DNA of 64,000 nt from Desulfomonilaceae bacterium (GCA_031082285.1 JAVHLK010000019.1:1-64000), one strand, 5' to 3'; numbered from the stretch's first letter, positions 45,005 through 54,343 are shown. Numbers and translations are program-made. Notes: generated by a model not told the origin, from the sequence alone.

Positions 45005-45032
45005 TTGACATTCGAGTTCCCGCTAGTACACT
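45005..45032 (+). promoter_or_regulatory. Sigma-70-type promoter before ileS
   Basis: Perfect -35 TTGACA (45005-45010), 16-base spacer and -10 TACACT (45027-45032). It is the only clear promoter between cbiB and ileS and probably drives ileS and lspA. Confidence 0.6.
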
Positions 45033-45217
45033 AACAGTTTTCCATACAGGCATTGATGTGCTACAAGCTCACCAATGTATGAACAGGCCCGTCAGAGGCT
45101 CTCGTGCCGGCCGATCGTCCACTCCCAAGAAGCATGGATGGTGCGTGCGAATCGTGCCCGCGAGACGATCTTCGTTGACCGGTAATGCCTCTGTTCCAAC
45201 GCCGGAGGACATTGATA

Positions 45218-48028
45218 ATGGACTATAAGGACACGCTGAACCTCCCAAGTACCGCGTTCCCGATGAGGGCGAATTTGCCGAAACGGGAACCTGAAATGCT
45301 CAGACAATGGGAAGCGGACGATATTTACGGGAAAATTCTGCAAATCAGTCAAGGCAGAGAGAAATATATACTGCATGACGGACCTCCGTACGCGAATGGT
45401 CACATCCATCTCGGAACCGCCCTGAACAAGATACTCAAGGACATGATCGTGAAGTCCAGGTTTATGGCCGGTTATGATTCGGACTATGTTCCCGGATGGG
45501 ACTGCCACGGCCTGCCCATCGAGCATCAGGTGGACAAGGAACTCGGGTCCCGGAAGCACCACATGACCAGTGTGGATGTGCGCAGACATTGCCGGAGATA
45601 CGCCGAGAAGTTTATCGACATACAACGAAACGAGTTCAAGCGCCTAGGGTGCTTCGGCGAATGGGACAACCCATACCTCACCATGAATCATCGGTATCAA
45701 GCCGTCATCGTGAGGGAACTTGGGAAGTTCTTCGAGTCCGGCGCCGTGTATCGAGGAAAGAAGCCGGTTTATTGGTGCTCGTCGTGTGTTACCGCGCTGG
45801 CTGAGGCCGAAGTCGAGTATATGGACGCAGGGACCCCGTCAATCTATGTTCGATTTCCTGCACGGGACGATTTCTCCCGCGTTGTTCCGGAAGCGGCGGG
45901 CAAGAATACCTACGTGGTTATCTGGACCACCACTCCGTGGACCATTCCCGCGAATCTGGCGATTGCCGTTCATCCCGACGAGACCTACGCGGCGGTCTTG
46001 GCGGGAGAGGATCTCTATGTGCTTGCGGAACGACTTGTGGCGATCAACATGGAAACGTTCGGCATCACGGATTACCGGGTGGTTGCGACGTTTAAGGGAA
46101 CCGAGCTCGAAGGGTTGAAATGCTCCCATCCACTCTATGACAGAGAGTCCGTGATGATCCTCGGTTCCTTCGTCACGCTCGATACGGGAACAGGCTGTGT
46201 GCACGTCGCGCCGGGACACGGCCAAGAGGATTACGAAGTCGGTTTGAGGTACAACATTGACGTGTACGCGCCTGTTGACGATCACGGAGTCTTCACCGAC
46301 GAGGCTGAATTTTTCTCGGGCAAGTTCGTGTTCGACGCCAACGACGATGTCATAGCAAAGCTTCAAGAGTCCGGAGCACTCCTGGCATCGGAAGACATGC
46401 GTCACAGCTATCCTCACTGCTGGCGCTGCAAGAAGCCGGTCATTTTTAGAGCCACGCATCAGTGGTTTATCTCCATGGAAGCCACGGGCCTGAGAGAGAA
46501 GGCTCTTGAGGCCATCGATACGGTCACGTGGATTCCCAAATGGGGTCGCGACAGAATCCACGGAATGATCCTCCACCGGCCCGACTGGTGCATTTCCCGC
46601 CAGCGCAGCTGGGGCGTACCCATCACGGCCATGAGGTGTGCGGAGTGCGATACGGTCACGTCGCCCCCGGATCTCTTCGACAGAGCTGCAACACTCTTTG
46701 AAGAGCACGGCGCGGACATCTGGTTCGAAGCAACGGTGGAAGACCTGGCTCCGAAAGGGATGACGTGCCCGTCGTGCAAGAGCGCGTCTTTTGTCAAGGA
46801 GACGGACATTCTGGATGTCTGGTTCGACTCCGGAGTCAGCTGGGCCGCGGTCTGTAAGAGCAGGGACAACCTCGTGTACCCGACCCAGTTGTACCTTGAA
46901 GGGAGCGATCAGCACCGGGGATGGTTCCACAGCGCGTTGCTGACATCGGTCGGGACCCAAGGGCGAGCGCCGTATTACAACGTGCTGACTCACGGATTTG
47001 TGGTGGACGGTCAGGGGAAGAAGATGTCCAAGTCGCTGGGCAACGTGATTCAGCCGCAGGAGCTCATTGAGAAGTACGGTGCGGATATACTCAGATTGTG
47101 GGTCTCCGCGGAAGATTATCGAGATGATATCAGGATTTCGCGTGAAATTCTGGAGAGGCTGTCAGAGGCGTATCGCCGGATTCGAAACACGTGCCGATTT
47201 CTCCTGGGAAACCTTGCGGACTTCGATCCGGACACGCACATGATGTCTCCCTCGGAAATGAGAGGCTTGGACCGTTACGCGCTCGACAGACTCAATCGGG
47301 TCATAGATCGTGTGACCAAAGCTTACGACAACTTTGACTTTCACGTCGTGTTCCATACCCTGTACAACTATTGCACGGTCGATCTTTCATCCCTCTATCT
47401 CGACATTCTGAAGGACAGACTGTACGTCGAGACCACCGACGGGAAATTGCGAAGATCGGCTCAGACGGCCCTGCATCACATACTTTCCGCGCTGGTGAGA
47501 CTGATGGCGCCCGTGCTCGTCTTCACCGCTGAAGAAGTCTGGTCCTCGTTCAAGACCGACGGACGGGAGTTCACGAGCGTCCACATGACGAGTTTTCCCC
47601 GTCCCGTTGAGGAACTGAGCCTCACGGATGAAGAGCGACGGACATGGGACTCCATGACGGCACTGAGACAGGAAGTCTCCAAGGCTTTGGAAGAGTCTCG
47701 GGCGGCAAAGCTCATCGGTTCCTCACTTGAGGCGATGGTGGTCATTTACGCTCCTGCAGAGGCGGCCAATACGATAAGATCCATGGAAGATCCGGAAGGC
47801 TTCTTCATTGTATCCCAGCTCCTGATTCATGAAACGGACGAACCCGCGGCAACCGTCGAAGAAGGAAAGGGCATTCCGGGGGTGCGCATCGAGGTGAAGA
47901 AGGCCGAAGGGGACAAGTGCCCCCGATGCTGGATATGGAACCCTCGGATAGGTTCCGACCGCGAGTACCCGGACGTGTGCCCCCGGTGCGCCGGCGTGTT
48001 GAGAGAATCGGGTATCACACCCGAATAG
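45218..48028 (+). CDS. ileS: Isoleucyl-tRNA synthetase
   Basis: Class I aminoacyl-tRNA synthetase of 936 residues, the bacterial IleS length. Start ATG at 45218 with GGAGG 10 bases upstream. HIGH motif: [16 protein letters not shown]; editing domain (CP1) includes [20 protein letters not shown] and [34 protein letters not shown] motif [15 protein letters not shown]-terminal zinc site CPRCWIW ... CPRC near residues 905-930. It charges tRNA-Ile and edits Val-tRNA-Ile in the cytoplasm. Followed by lspA, the ileS-lspA order common in many bacteria. Sequence reads intact. Confidence 0.97.
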   Translation: MDYKDTLNLPSTAFPMRANLPKREPEMLRQWEADDIYGKILQISQGREKYILHDGPPYANGHIHLGTALNKILKDMIVKSRFMAGYDSDYVPGWDCHGLPIEHQVDKELGSRKHHMTSVDVRRHCRRYAEKFIDIQRNEFKRLGCFGEWDNPYLTMNHRYQAVIVRELGKFFESGAVYRGKKPVYWCSSCVTALAEAEVEYMDAGTPSIYVRFPARDDFSRVVPEAAGKNTYVVIWTTTPWTIPANLAIAVHPDETYAAVLAGEDLYVLAERLVAINMETFGITDYRVVATFKGTELEGLKCSHPLYDRESVMILGSFVTLDTGTGCVHVAPGHGQEDYEVGLRYNIDVYAPVDDHGVFTDEAEFFSGKFVFDANDDVIAKLQESGALLASEDMRHSYPHCWRCKKPVIFRATHQWFISMEATGLREKALEAIDTVTWIPKWGRDRIHGMILHRPDWCISRQRSWGVPITAMRCAECDTVTSPPDLFDRAATLFEEHGADIWFEATVEDLAPKGMTCPSCKSASFVKETDILDVWFDSGVSWAAVCKSRDNLVYPTQLYLEGSDQHRGWFHSALLTSVGTQGRAPYYNVLTHGFVVDGQGKKMSKSLGNVIQPQELIEKYGADILRLWVSAEDYRDDIRISREILERLSEAYRRIRNTCRFLLGNLADFDPDTHMMSPSEMRGLDRYALDRLNRVIDRVTKAYDNFDFHVVFHTLYNYCTVDLSSLYLDILKDRLYVETTDGKLRRSAQTALHHILSALVRLMAPVLVFTAEEVWSSFKTDGREFTSVHMTSFPRPVEELSLTDEERRTWDSMTALRQEVSKALEESRAAKLIGSSLEAMVVIYAPAEAANTIRSMEDPEGFFIVSQLLIHETDEPAATVEEGKGIPGVRIEVKKAEGDKCPRCWIWNPRIGSDREYPDVCPRCAGVLRESGITPE

Positions 48029-48166
48029 GGTGGGGCAAGACCAAGGCTGCAACTTGCTGAGTTAATTGCATTCCGCGCGAGAGCCCCAGCCAAGACCGGA
48101 CGGAGCCCGGAAGGCGGGAATTCCCGGACAGGAGCCGGGAACGAGATACGAACGGGGAGGGCAATC

Positions 48167-48679
48167 ATAAAAAACAGCACAAAATTTCTCATATTCGCGC
48201 TTATCGTTCTCGCAGTGACGGTCGTCGACCAGGCGTCGAAGTACCTGGTCGTTTCCTCCATCGCCTTGAACAGCGGCTTTGAACTGGTGCCCGGATACTT
48301 GGACATCGTTCACGTGAGAAACAAGGGAGCCGCGTTCGGGCTCCTGTCCCAATCGACCTGGGCCTTTCGCTCAACACTTTTCCTTGTCGTCAGTCTCGTT
48401 GCGCTCATTGTGATACTCAGGCTCCTGGCCGTCACGGAAGCCCCGGATTGGTACCTGCTCGGGGGATACTCACTCTTCTTCGGCGGCGCTCTCGGAAATC
48501 TGATTGATCGATTGCGTTTCGATGAAGTGATCGACTTTCTGGACGTGCACATCGGTAATCTTCATTGGCCGGCCTTCAATGTCGCGGATTCAGCGTTGTG
48601 CGTGGGTGCCGTGCTCTTTTTCGTCCACTTCGTTCGTGCCGGCCGACGGGTCGGTCGAGATTCCGGTAGTGCACCTTAG
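48167..48679 (+). CDS. lspA: Lipoprotein signal peptidase II, non-canonical start
   Basis: LspA, inner-membrane aspartyl protease that removes the signal peptide from prolipoproteins. Conserved parts: TVVDQASKYLV in TM1, IVHVRNKGAAFGLLS, GGALGNLIDRLRFDEVIDFL with the first catalytic Asp region, and WPAFNVADSALCVG with the second. Four membrane segments are present. The frame is open upstream of the only standard start (GTG 48215), which would remove most of TM1. GGGGAGG at 48154-48160 lies 6 bases before an ATA at 48167 that would give (M)KNSTKFLIFALIVLAVTVVD, a normal LspA N-terminus of 170 residues. No ATG, GTG or TTG exists in frame at a usable distance. AUA initiation or a sequence error (G to A) explains this. 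Confidence 0.9.
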   Translation: MKNSTKFLIFALIVLAVTVVDQASKYLVVSSIALNSGFELVPGYLDIVHVRNKGAAFGLLSQSTWAFRSTLFLVVSLVALIVILRLLAVTEAPDWYLLGGYSLFFGGALGNLIDRLRFDEVIDFLDVHIGNLHWPAFNVADSALCVGAVLFFVHFVRAGRRVGRDSGSAP

Positions 48680-48715
48680 TGCTTCATGGCGCGAAGTGAA
48701 CGGCATCTCCCAAGA

Positions 48716-48810
48716 CGTTGAGATTGCTTTCCCGCGTTCTGCGCGGGACTGCGCTGTTCGCAATGACATGCTCAAGGTTGTCTTTGCGAGCGAAGCGAAG
48801 CAATCTCGGT
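48716..48810. repeat. Dispersed ASEAKQS-type repeat
   Basis: Sequence between lspA and the permease gene contains TCCCGCG-TTCTG-CGCGGGA (48730-48748), then CGCAATGACATG and TTTGCGAGCGAAGCGAAGCA. In one frame it encodes VFASEAKQSRL, the hallmark of a widespread intergenic repeat. It lies after the lspA stop and before the permease start. Confidence 0.75.
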
Positions 48811-48891
48811 TGATGGGAATACCAGCCGCATATATCACCTCCGGTGCACAGCTTTCCCTCGATGATGATTCCGGCGACCGTATCTGATAAG

Positions 48892-50058
48892 ATGTCTTAC
48901 ATGGAACTATTCGTGACCATCATGTGCGCGAGCTGGGACTTCTTCCGTGAGGCTTCCATATACTTGCTGCTTGGCTTTCTCATGGCCGGCATTATCAGAG
49001 TGTACCTGACCCCCGATTCGGTTGCCCATTACTTTCGTCATGGAAGGTTTTCCTCAGTCCTCTATGCGTCATTACTGGGGATTCCCATACCTCTCTGATC
49101 GTGCGGCGTCATCCCCGCAGTTACGGGTCTCAAGAAGCAGGGAGCAAACAACGGCGCGTGTCTATCGTTTCTCATTTCCACGCCGGAGAGCGGTGTGGAT
49201 TCCATAGCACTGACATACTCCCTGCTGGACCCGATCATGACGGTCATCCGACCGATTACCGGATTCGTCACGGCTTTGTCTGCCGGAATCACTCAAAATT
49301 TCGTGTCAAAAGCGCCTGATGACCCTCAAGACGGAGTGCCCGATCGAACTTGTCCGGTGGACGGCTGTTGCGACGGCGTCGATTGCGACCCGGCTGAACA
49401 CCGCCGGCACCACTCGTTCGGAGAAAAGCTCCGCGCGGGCAGTCGGTTCGCGATGAACGAGCTTCTCGAGGACTTGGCGACATGGTTTCTCATCGGAGTC
49501 ATACTCGCCGGGACTATTTCCGCTCTTGTTCCCGACTGGTTTATCGCTCACTCACTTGGATCGGGGTTTCTCGCGTACCTTGCCATGCTGGTCGCGGGGC
49601 TGCCCATGTACGTGTGCGCCACCATGTCCACCCCCATTGCCGCCGCGCTTATCGTAAAGGGATTGAGTCCGGGCGCGGCGCTGGTGTTCCTCGTTGCAGG
49701 ACCGGCAACCAATGTTGCGACAATCACCATGGTCGGCGGATTGCTGGGAAGGAGGACCCTCGGGATTTATCTGGCCTCCATCGTGATTTGCACGTTACTC
49801 ATGGCTTTTGTCACCGATGCGGTCTATACTGCCGCCGGAGTTTCGGCCGGAGCCCAAGTGGGAGCCGCATCCGGCGAGCTGGTTCCGTACTGGCTCGAGA
49901 TTGCCGCGGCCGGCGTGTTGGCGCTACTGATCGCTCGCGTCTACTGGAACGGGATTCGCAGACGACTGTCGGAGTCGGTTCAGAAGCAAGACTCCGATGA
50001 TGGGCTTGAATCCGCTTCCGCATGTGGGTGCGGGCACGAACCCCCGGGTGACGGCTGA
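48892..50058 (+). CDS. SO_0444-type metal permease, predicted selenoprotein (in-frame UGA)
   Basis: Predicted inner-membrane permease of the SO_0444/ArsP-related (PF03773) group, associated with Cu/Zn or oxyanion efflux. A single in-frame TGA at 49096-49098 separates 68 N-terminal codons from 319 downstream codons in the same frame with no other stop. The junction reads LLGIPIPL-(UGA)-SCGVIPAVTGLKKQGA, where family members have P-L-C-S-C-G-V, so the UGA replaces the first conserved Cys and probably encodes selenocysteine (position 69). Later FLISTPESGVDSIALTYSLL and LPMYVCATMSTPIAAALIVK confirm the family. A Cys/His-rich cytoplasmic loop and a CGCGHEPPG tail could bind metal. Possible starts are ATG 48892 or 48901. 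The alternative is a nonsense-mutated pseudogene. Confidence 0.85.
49102..49130 (+). promoter_or_regulatory. Candidate bacterial SECIS element
   Basis: Just after the in-frame UGA, CCCG (49114-49117) and CGGG (49124-49127) form a 4-bp stem around the loop CAGTTA, which contains the GU expected in bSECIS loops, about 16-19 bases after the UGA. A competing 5-bp stem TGCGG/CCGCA (49102-49106 and 49115-49119) lies closer. Not folded by computer. Confidence 0.4.
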
Positions 50059-50246
50059 CGGGCCGATCGCTCCCCGTGAGGGAGCGCGCGGTTGACCGCG
50101 GAAATCCTTTTACCGTGGGATGAGCAAGGTGATCGTGAGCGGTCCGCGACGGGGTGCCGAGCGGTTCCTGCCGAGATCTCGATGAAAAAATCCAGAGGGT
50201 GCAGCGAGTTCTTGTTTGAATCCTGAAATGTCTGGCTGCGCGGACC

Positions 50247-50325
50247 CAAAATCCCCCCTGCCCCCCTTTGCTAAAGGGGGGGTGAAGCCGGTTCCCCCTT
50301 AGAAAAAGGGGGTTAGGGGGATTTG
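50247..50325. repeat. Dispersed CCCCC/GGGGG repeat
   Basis: Tandem inverted elements AAATCCCCCCTGCCCCCCTT and AAAAAGGGGGTTAGGGGGAT flank TTGCTAAAGGGGGGGT and GGTTCCCCCTT. On the minus strand it encodes the familiar NPPNPLFLRGNRLHPPFSKG pattern of a widespread repeat. It fills the space between the permease and the radical SAM gene. Confidence 0.78.
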
Positions 50326-50391
50326 CCGGCTCCAGATTCACCCAAGACGGAAGAGCGCGGCACCCAAATCCAGGGAGGTTGCTTGAAAGAG

Positions 50392-52020
50392 ATGTGTGCC
50401 GTTACGGGCGGTCACCTGAATCGACACGTGGTATTGATCCATCCGCCCGCCATAAGCAAGCGATACCTCAAGACAAAATTCATGCCTTACGGCATGTCGG
50501 TGCTCTATTCATTTCTCAGGGAACACGGCGTTGCCTTAGAGCAACACGATTTCCTCATGGAATACCTCTTCCGGGCAGATGAGGACATAGATTATCACAA
50601 TCCCGAGAAGACGTTTTCGGAACGGGATTTCTTTTCCTTCCTTGACGGTTCGGCATCGAGTCAGGACTTGGAGGCGTTCACCGCGAAGTACGGGAATCGT
50701 ATCCGTCCAGATGCGCAAATCTATGCATTCTCCATTGTTGCGTACCATCAGTTCTGGGCAAGCCTCCTCCTGGCTCGGCATCTGCGGTCGATCAATCCCG
50801 GTTCGGTCATCGTGTTCGGAGGGCCCTTCATCACCATCAAGCCCTCCCGTTCTTACGTGATGTACGGTCAGGCGGATTACTGGATCAAGGGAAGCGGCGA
50901 GATTCCGCTCTTGATGCTCCATCGCATGATGTGCGGCGACCGGAGGATATCCGTCGAGCAGATTCCAGGTCTTGTCGCGGTCGACGGCAACCGGCTTCAA
51001 GAGTTCGGGGTTGCACGCTTGCCCGCGGAACAGGAGCGCATGCCGGATTTCCACGGACTCGCACTGGAACCCTACCGGTACAATCATCCCGTGAGCGGTA
51101 CGCACACCCTGTTTCTCCCGTACCGCGTGTCGAAAGGGTGCCCGTCGAGGTGCAGCTTTTGCACCGGGCGACTGGTTGACCGATACGATCACAAGTCAGT
51201 GGAGAAGATCGTCAACGAAGTGAAGGCGCTCGCCGAGAAATACGGCACCCACACGTTTCAGTTCGCGGATGCGTCGATAAACGGGAATCCCGGCCGTCTC
51301 GCCGAAGTATGTGACAGGCTCGCTCAGGAGTTCCCCGAAATCAGGTGGTACTCGTATGCCAAGGTGAACGGCTTCACCCGGGAACTGCTTTCAAAAGTCA
51401 AGAATGCAGGGTGTTTTGCTCTGTTCTGGGGAGTGGAGTCCGCCTATCAGCCCACGATAAGACTCCTCGGCAAGCGATTCGATGTTGAGAACTTGTACGC
51501 ACTGATTGACCATTCAGGTACCGTGGGCATCAAGAGCTACATTCACCTTATCTACAATACCCCCCACGAATCCGAGCACGACGTGAGAGCCCTGACCGGG
51601 CTCATTGAACGATATATCGACTCCGACCACGTGGTGTTTCTTCCCCAGCGGTTCCTGCTGGAGGCGCACTCCCTGATGTACGAACATCCCGACCGATACG
51701 GTCTTTCCAACATACGCAAAGTCGAGGCAGGCGTGTTCGAAAGGGAGCAATTCCTCTACGATGAAACATCGGGCCTGACGAGTGAGGACGTGAGAAAACG
51801 GAACGAGCGACACAGGGCCATGCTCGCGGATCATCTCGAATGGATTCGATATCGCAACATGGTGAACGGTTCATCCGGAGGTTGGATTTCACGGCTGCCC
51901 CCCAAGCTCCTCGTGCGGTCGGGAAAGCTGGCCCGGCGTTCCGGCCTGGCCCGGAAGGTGCACGAAGGACTGGTGGGATGGATCCAGGCTCGTTCCCCGG
52001 ACATTCGCGAACAATTGTGA
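50392..52020 (+). CDS. B12-binding-type radical SAM enzyme
   Basis: 542-residue protein of the COG1032 class: an N-terminal Rossmann (cobalamin-type) region beginning HVVLIHPPAISKRYLKTKFM and AQIYAFSIVAYHQFWASLLL with VIVFGGPF, then the radical SAM core with YRVSKGCPSRCSFCTGRLVD (C-x3-C-x2-C), FQFADASINGNPGRLAEVCD and ALFWGVESAYQPTIRLLG. The D-x-H-x-x-G base-off motif for B12 is not obvious, so B12 binding is inferred from family order only. A TTG at 50383, 4 bases after GGGAGG, is an alternative start. Substrate unknown; a methylation or ring modification is possible. Confidence 0.85.
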   Translation: MCAVTGGHLNRHVVLIHPPAISKRYLKTKFMPYGMSVLYSFLREHGVALEQHDFLMEYLFRADEDIDYHNPEKTFSERDFFSFLDGSASSQDLEAFTAKYGNRIRPDAQIYAFSIVAYHQFWASLLLARHLRSINPGSVIVFGGPFITIKPSRSYVMYGQADYWIKGSGEIPLLMLHRMMCGDRRISVEQIPGLVAVDGNRLQEFGVARLPAEQERMPDFHGLALEPYRYNHPVSGTHTLFLPYRVSKGCPSRCSFCTGRLVDRYDHKSVEKIVNEVKALAEKYGTHTFQFADASINGNPGRLAEVCDRLAQEFPEIRWYSYAKVNGFTRELLSKVKNAGCFALFWGVESAYQPTIRLLGKRFDVENLYALIDHSGTVGIKSYIHLIYNTPHESEHDVRALTGLIERYIDSDHVVFLPQRFLLEAHSLMYEHPDRYGLSNIRKVEAGVFEREQFLYDETSGLTSEDVRKRNERHRAMLADHLEWIRYRNMVNGSSGGWISRLPPKLLVRSGKLARRSGLARKVHEGLVGWIQARSPDIREQL

Positions 52021-52079
52021 ATCTCCGGTGGACGTACACGTTCCACGATGTACAGGACGCCGGCCGCCCCCGGCCGAAC

Positions 52080-53516
52080 TCATGGAGGAGGAAGTCTAAC
52101 CGTCACCGCCGTGCCTCGTCCTTCCACGGATCGGATCGTGATGGTTCCGCCGAGGGATTCGATTAACCCGAGACATACCGCCAAGCCCAGACCGGTTCCT
52201 TTACCCGGCTCCTTCGTGGTGAAGAAGGGATCGAAGATCCGATGCATATCAGTCTCAGGTATTCCCACACCCGTGTCTTCAACTTCGATCTCTATACCGT
52301 CGTCGCGCCGGCGGGTCCTCAGTGATATGGTTCCGCCCTCGTCCGGAATCGCATCCACCGCATTGAAGATGAGATTTACGAGGACCTGTCTGATCTTTTC
52401 CGGTTCGGTCTTCACCGTGGGGACATCCGGATCCGGACCATATTCGAATGTAATGTTCCTGAAGCCTTTTCTCCCGTCAATCAGCGAGCCGCACTCTTTG
52501 AGTAATTGATTGATGTCACAATCAAGTACCGCTTCTTTCATGGGCCCGGCAAAATCGAGGAGCCTCCGCAAAATCTCGTGTATTCTCCGGAGTTCCTGAT
52601 CCATCCTCGGAAGTATGTCGTCCATCCGCTTGCGGTCCAAGCTCTTTTGGAGAAGCTCTTGGTACCCCATTACGATCTGCAGTGGATTGCCGATCTCGTG
52701 GGCCAGTCCTGCGGCAAGCCTGCCTACCCCGGCCAGTTTTTCCGAACGAATCAGCCCTTGTTGAGCTGCCTGCAGGTCACGGTTTGCCGATCGGAGTTGG
52801 TCTACGAGCGCTTCCATTTTCCGGCGGTCCTCTACGATCTTCACTATCATGGCCCGTAAGCCGGATGAGATCTTTTGGATATCTCCCTTGGATTCGATGT
52901 CCGCGGTCAGTTCCTGAAATTCCGTCAGCCCTGACGCCTTTCCCGCGAGTCGAGCAACCTCCTGAACGGGACCAATAACGGTCCGATGAAAGAGGATGTA
53001 TCCGAGAAAAAACAGCGCGGCCTGGGTAAGGATGAGGTAACCCCCAAAGAACTTCCACGCCGGCGAGAAGACCTTTGACGGAATCTGCAGAATGGCTCGG
53101 AAAGACCTCACGCCGTGGGGAAACTCGTCAGTGACGTCGAGCATCACCACCGGCGGACGAGACAACCAGGACGGCCATCGCGGCCGCTCAATACGGATTC
53201 TTCGGCCGAATTTGTTCTGTTCGGGCGCTCCCAGAACCGAATCGGGACCGCATCCTCCCAGAGTATCGCCGGAAGATCCGTAGACGAGAATTCTCGTCCC
53301 GGACTGACTCCTGCACAGCGCACGCACATCGTTCCATAGAGCCCCCGACGATTGAGCTGAACGAAGCCTGCTTTCAAAGAGATCGGCCACGGCCGTGGCC
53401 TGTTTGATTCCCAAGTCGATTGCGGATCTTTCCAGGGAGGCGCTGAACACCAAGAAGAGGAGAAACCCGCTCACGGCAAGGATAACGGCAAGGTTTGCAA
53501 GTATGCCCCATCTCAC
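52080..53516 (-). CDS. Sensor histidine kinase
   Basis: 478-residue membrane histidine kinase. TM1 about 5-27 (LANLAVILAVSGFLLFLVFS), a periplasmic domain about 30-150, TM2 about 160-180 (ILTQAALFFLGYILFH), a HAMP-like linker, coiled coil, then the H-box GVGRLAAGLAHEIGNPLQIV and N-box LVNLIFNAVDAIPDEGG, followed by DTGVGIPETDMHRIFDPFF and GKGTGLGLAVCLGLIESLGG. All catalytic motifs are intact, in contrast to the sensor at 31955-34252. No response regulator gene is adjacent in the window; the next gene is a CarD-type regulator. The signal is unknown. Confidence 0.92.
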   Translation of the reverse strand: MRWGILANLAVILAVSGFLLFLVFSASLERSAIDLGIKQATAVADLFESRLRSAQSSGALWNDVRALCRSQSGTRILVYGSSGDTLGGCGPDSVLGAPEQNKFGRRIRIERPRWPSWLSRPPVVMLDVTDEFPHGVRSFRAILQIPSKVFSPAWKFFGGYLILTQAALFFLGYILFHRTVIGPVQEVARLAGKASGLTEFQELTADIESKGDIQKISSGLRAMIVKIVEDRRKMEALVDQLRSANRDLQAAQQGLIRSEKLAGVGRLAAGLAHEIGNPLQIVMGYQELLQKSLDRKRMDDILPRMDQELRRIHEILRRLLDFAGPMKEAVLDCDINQLLKECGSLIDGRKGFRNITFEYGPDPDVPTVKTEPEKIRQVLVNLIFNAVDAIPDEGGTISLRTRRRDDGIEIEVEDTGVGIPETDMHRIFDPFFTTKEPGKGTGLGLAVCLGLIESLGGTITIRSVEGRGTAVTVRLPPP

Positions 53517-53818
53517 GCGACTGATTCCTCAAGGAATGTCTTTGCACCCATGGATCTTGCCACAAATTCCGCTGATTATGAACAGGATCGATCAAAGACG
53601 GGTCGCCCGGGAAACCGATCGGAGTGCGTGGGCCCACTTGGGTCTCTCGAATGCGCAGGCGGGAGACGGAAGATGAAAGGGGGACGACCACATGGGAACG
53701 CCCGGTTGAAGCGAGGTTAGCAACGCGGGCCGGCCGATTCGCCAACACCCTCCACCTGTTCGTTGAGGGGAATCCCGGCTGAAACTTCCAGTGCAAGATC
53801 AGCTCGGAACACCGTCCG
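53517..53818. other. Intergenic, nothing recognised
   Basis: About 300 bases between two minus-strand genes. No gene, repeat of the dispersed families or clear promoter was recognised. Confidence 0.5.
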
Positions 53819-54343
53819 TCAGTTGCCGGCGTCATCCTCCTCGGCACGCGTATTCGAGCGACGGATGGCGCTTATTATGTACCGCTCCACCTCCTCCTCG
53901 TCCTTCTGTTCCGCTATGGACAATTCTTTGATAAGGAGGTTCCTGGCCTGGTCGAACAGCTTGCGCTCGCTCAGGGACAAGTCCTTCGTTTCCTTGAGAA
54001 GACTCAAGTCCTTGTACACCTCGGCGGTCTCAAAAATATCTCCGCTTCTCATCTTGTCCTGGTAATGACGATACCTCTTGCTCCAGATCTGCGGCTCTTC
54101 CCGTCGTCTACGCTGCTTCAGAAACTCTATGACGGGAGGAACTTCCTCACCCCTCAGGACTCTCCGTACTCGATTGGATTCCACCTTATCGACGGGGAGC
54201 TTGATGACGGGCCTTTGCGGGGTTGATTCACTTTGGAGAATATAACACTGCTGCTCGGACCCCCCGATAATAACGTTCTTGATGTCGACAATCCGCGCAA
54301 CTCCGTGGATCGGGTAAACAACCATCTCCCCAACCTTTAACAT
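53819..54343 (-). CDS. CarD/CdnL-type RNA polymerase-binding regulator
   Basis: 174-residue transcription regulator. The N-terminal RNAP-interaction domain reads MLKVGEMVVYPIHGVARIVD then QQCYILQSESTPQRPVIKLP, as in CarD, CdnL and the TRCF RNAP-interacting domain. The C-terminal helical domain contains IEFLKQRRRREEPQIWSKRY, RHYQDKMRSGDIFETAEVYK and LSERKLFDQARNLLIKELSI, the part that contacts promoter DNA. Such proteins stabilise open complexes, often at rRNA promoters. A long inverted repeat lies upstream of its start (54391-54461). Complete and in the normal size range. Confidence 0.93.
   Translation of the reverse strand: MLKVGEMVVYPIHGVARIVDIKNVIIGGSEQQCYILQSESTPQRPVIKLPVDKVESNRVRRVLRGEEVPPVIEFLKQRRRREEPQIWSKRYRHYQDKMRSGDIFETAEVYKDLSLLKETKDLSLSERKLFDQARNLLIKELSIAEQKDEEEVERYIISAIRRSNTRAEEDDAGN

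Larger units (their letters stand above)
44806..45217. other. Leader region of ileS with repeat
   Basis: About 410 bases with no gene. It contains the palindrome at 44913-44931, preceded by a half copy (TCCCGCG at 44898-44904), and the promoter described at 45005-45032, leaving a leader of roughly 180 bases before ileS. No T-box (no recognisable AGGGTGGNACCGCG) was found. Confidence 0.55.

Noticed and set aside
44806-45217. T-box leader upstream of ileS
   Set aside because: No T-box sequence or typical terminator/antiterminator pair was recognised.
45839-46993. 384-codon open frame on the minus strand
   Set aside because: It lies wholly inside ileS, whose motifs are unmistakable; it is an antisense shadow of G+C-rich codons.
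48844-50058. Permease read as two separate genes or a pseudogene
   Set aside because: The two open parts are in the same frame with exactly 32 sense codons between the UGA and the second apparent start, and the conserved family sequence runs straight through the junction. Selenocysteine explains it best, though a nonsense mutation cannot be fully excluded.
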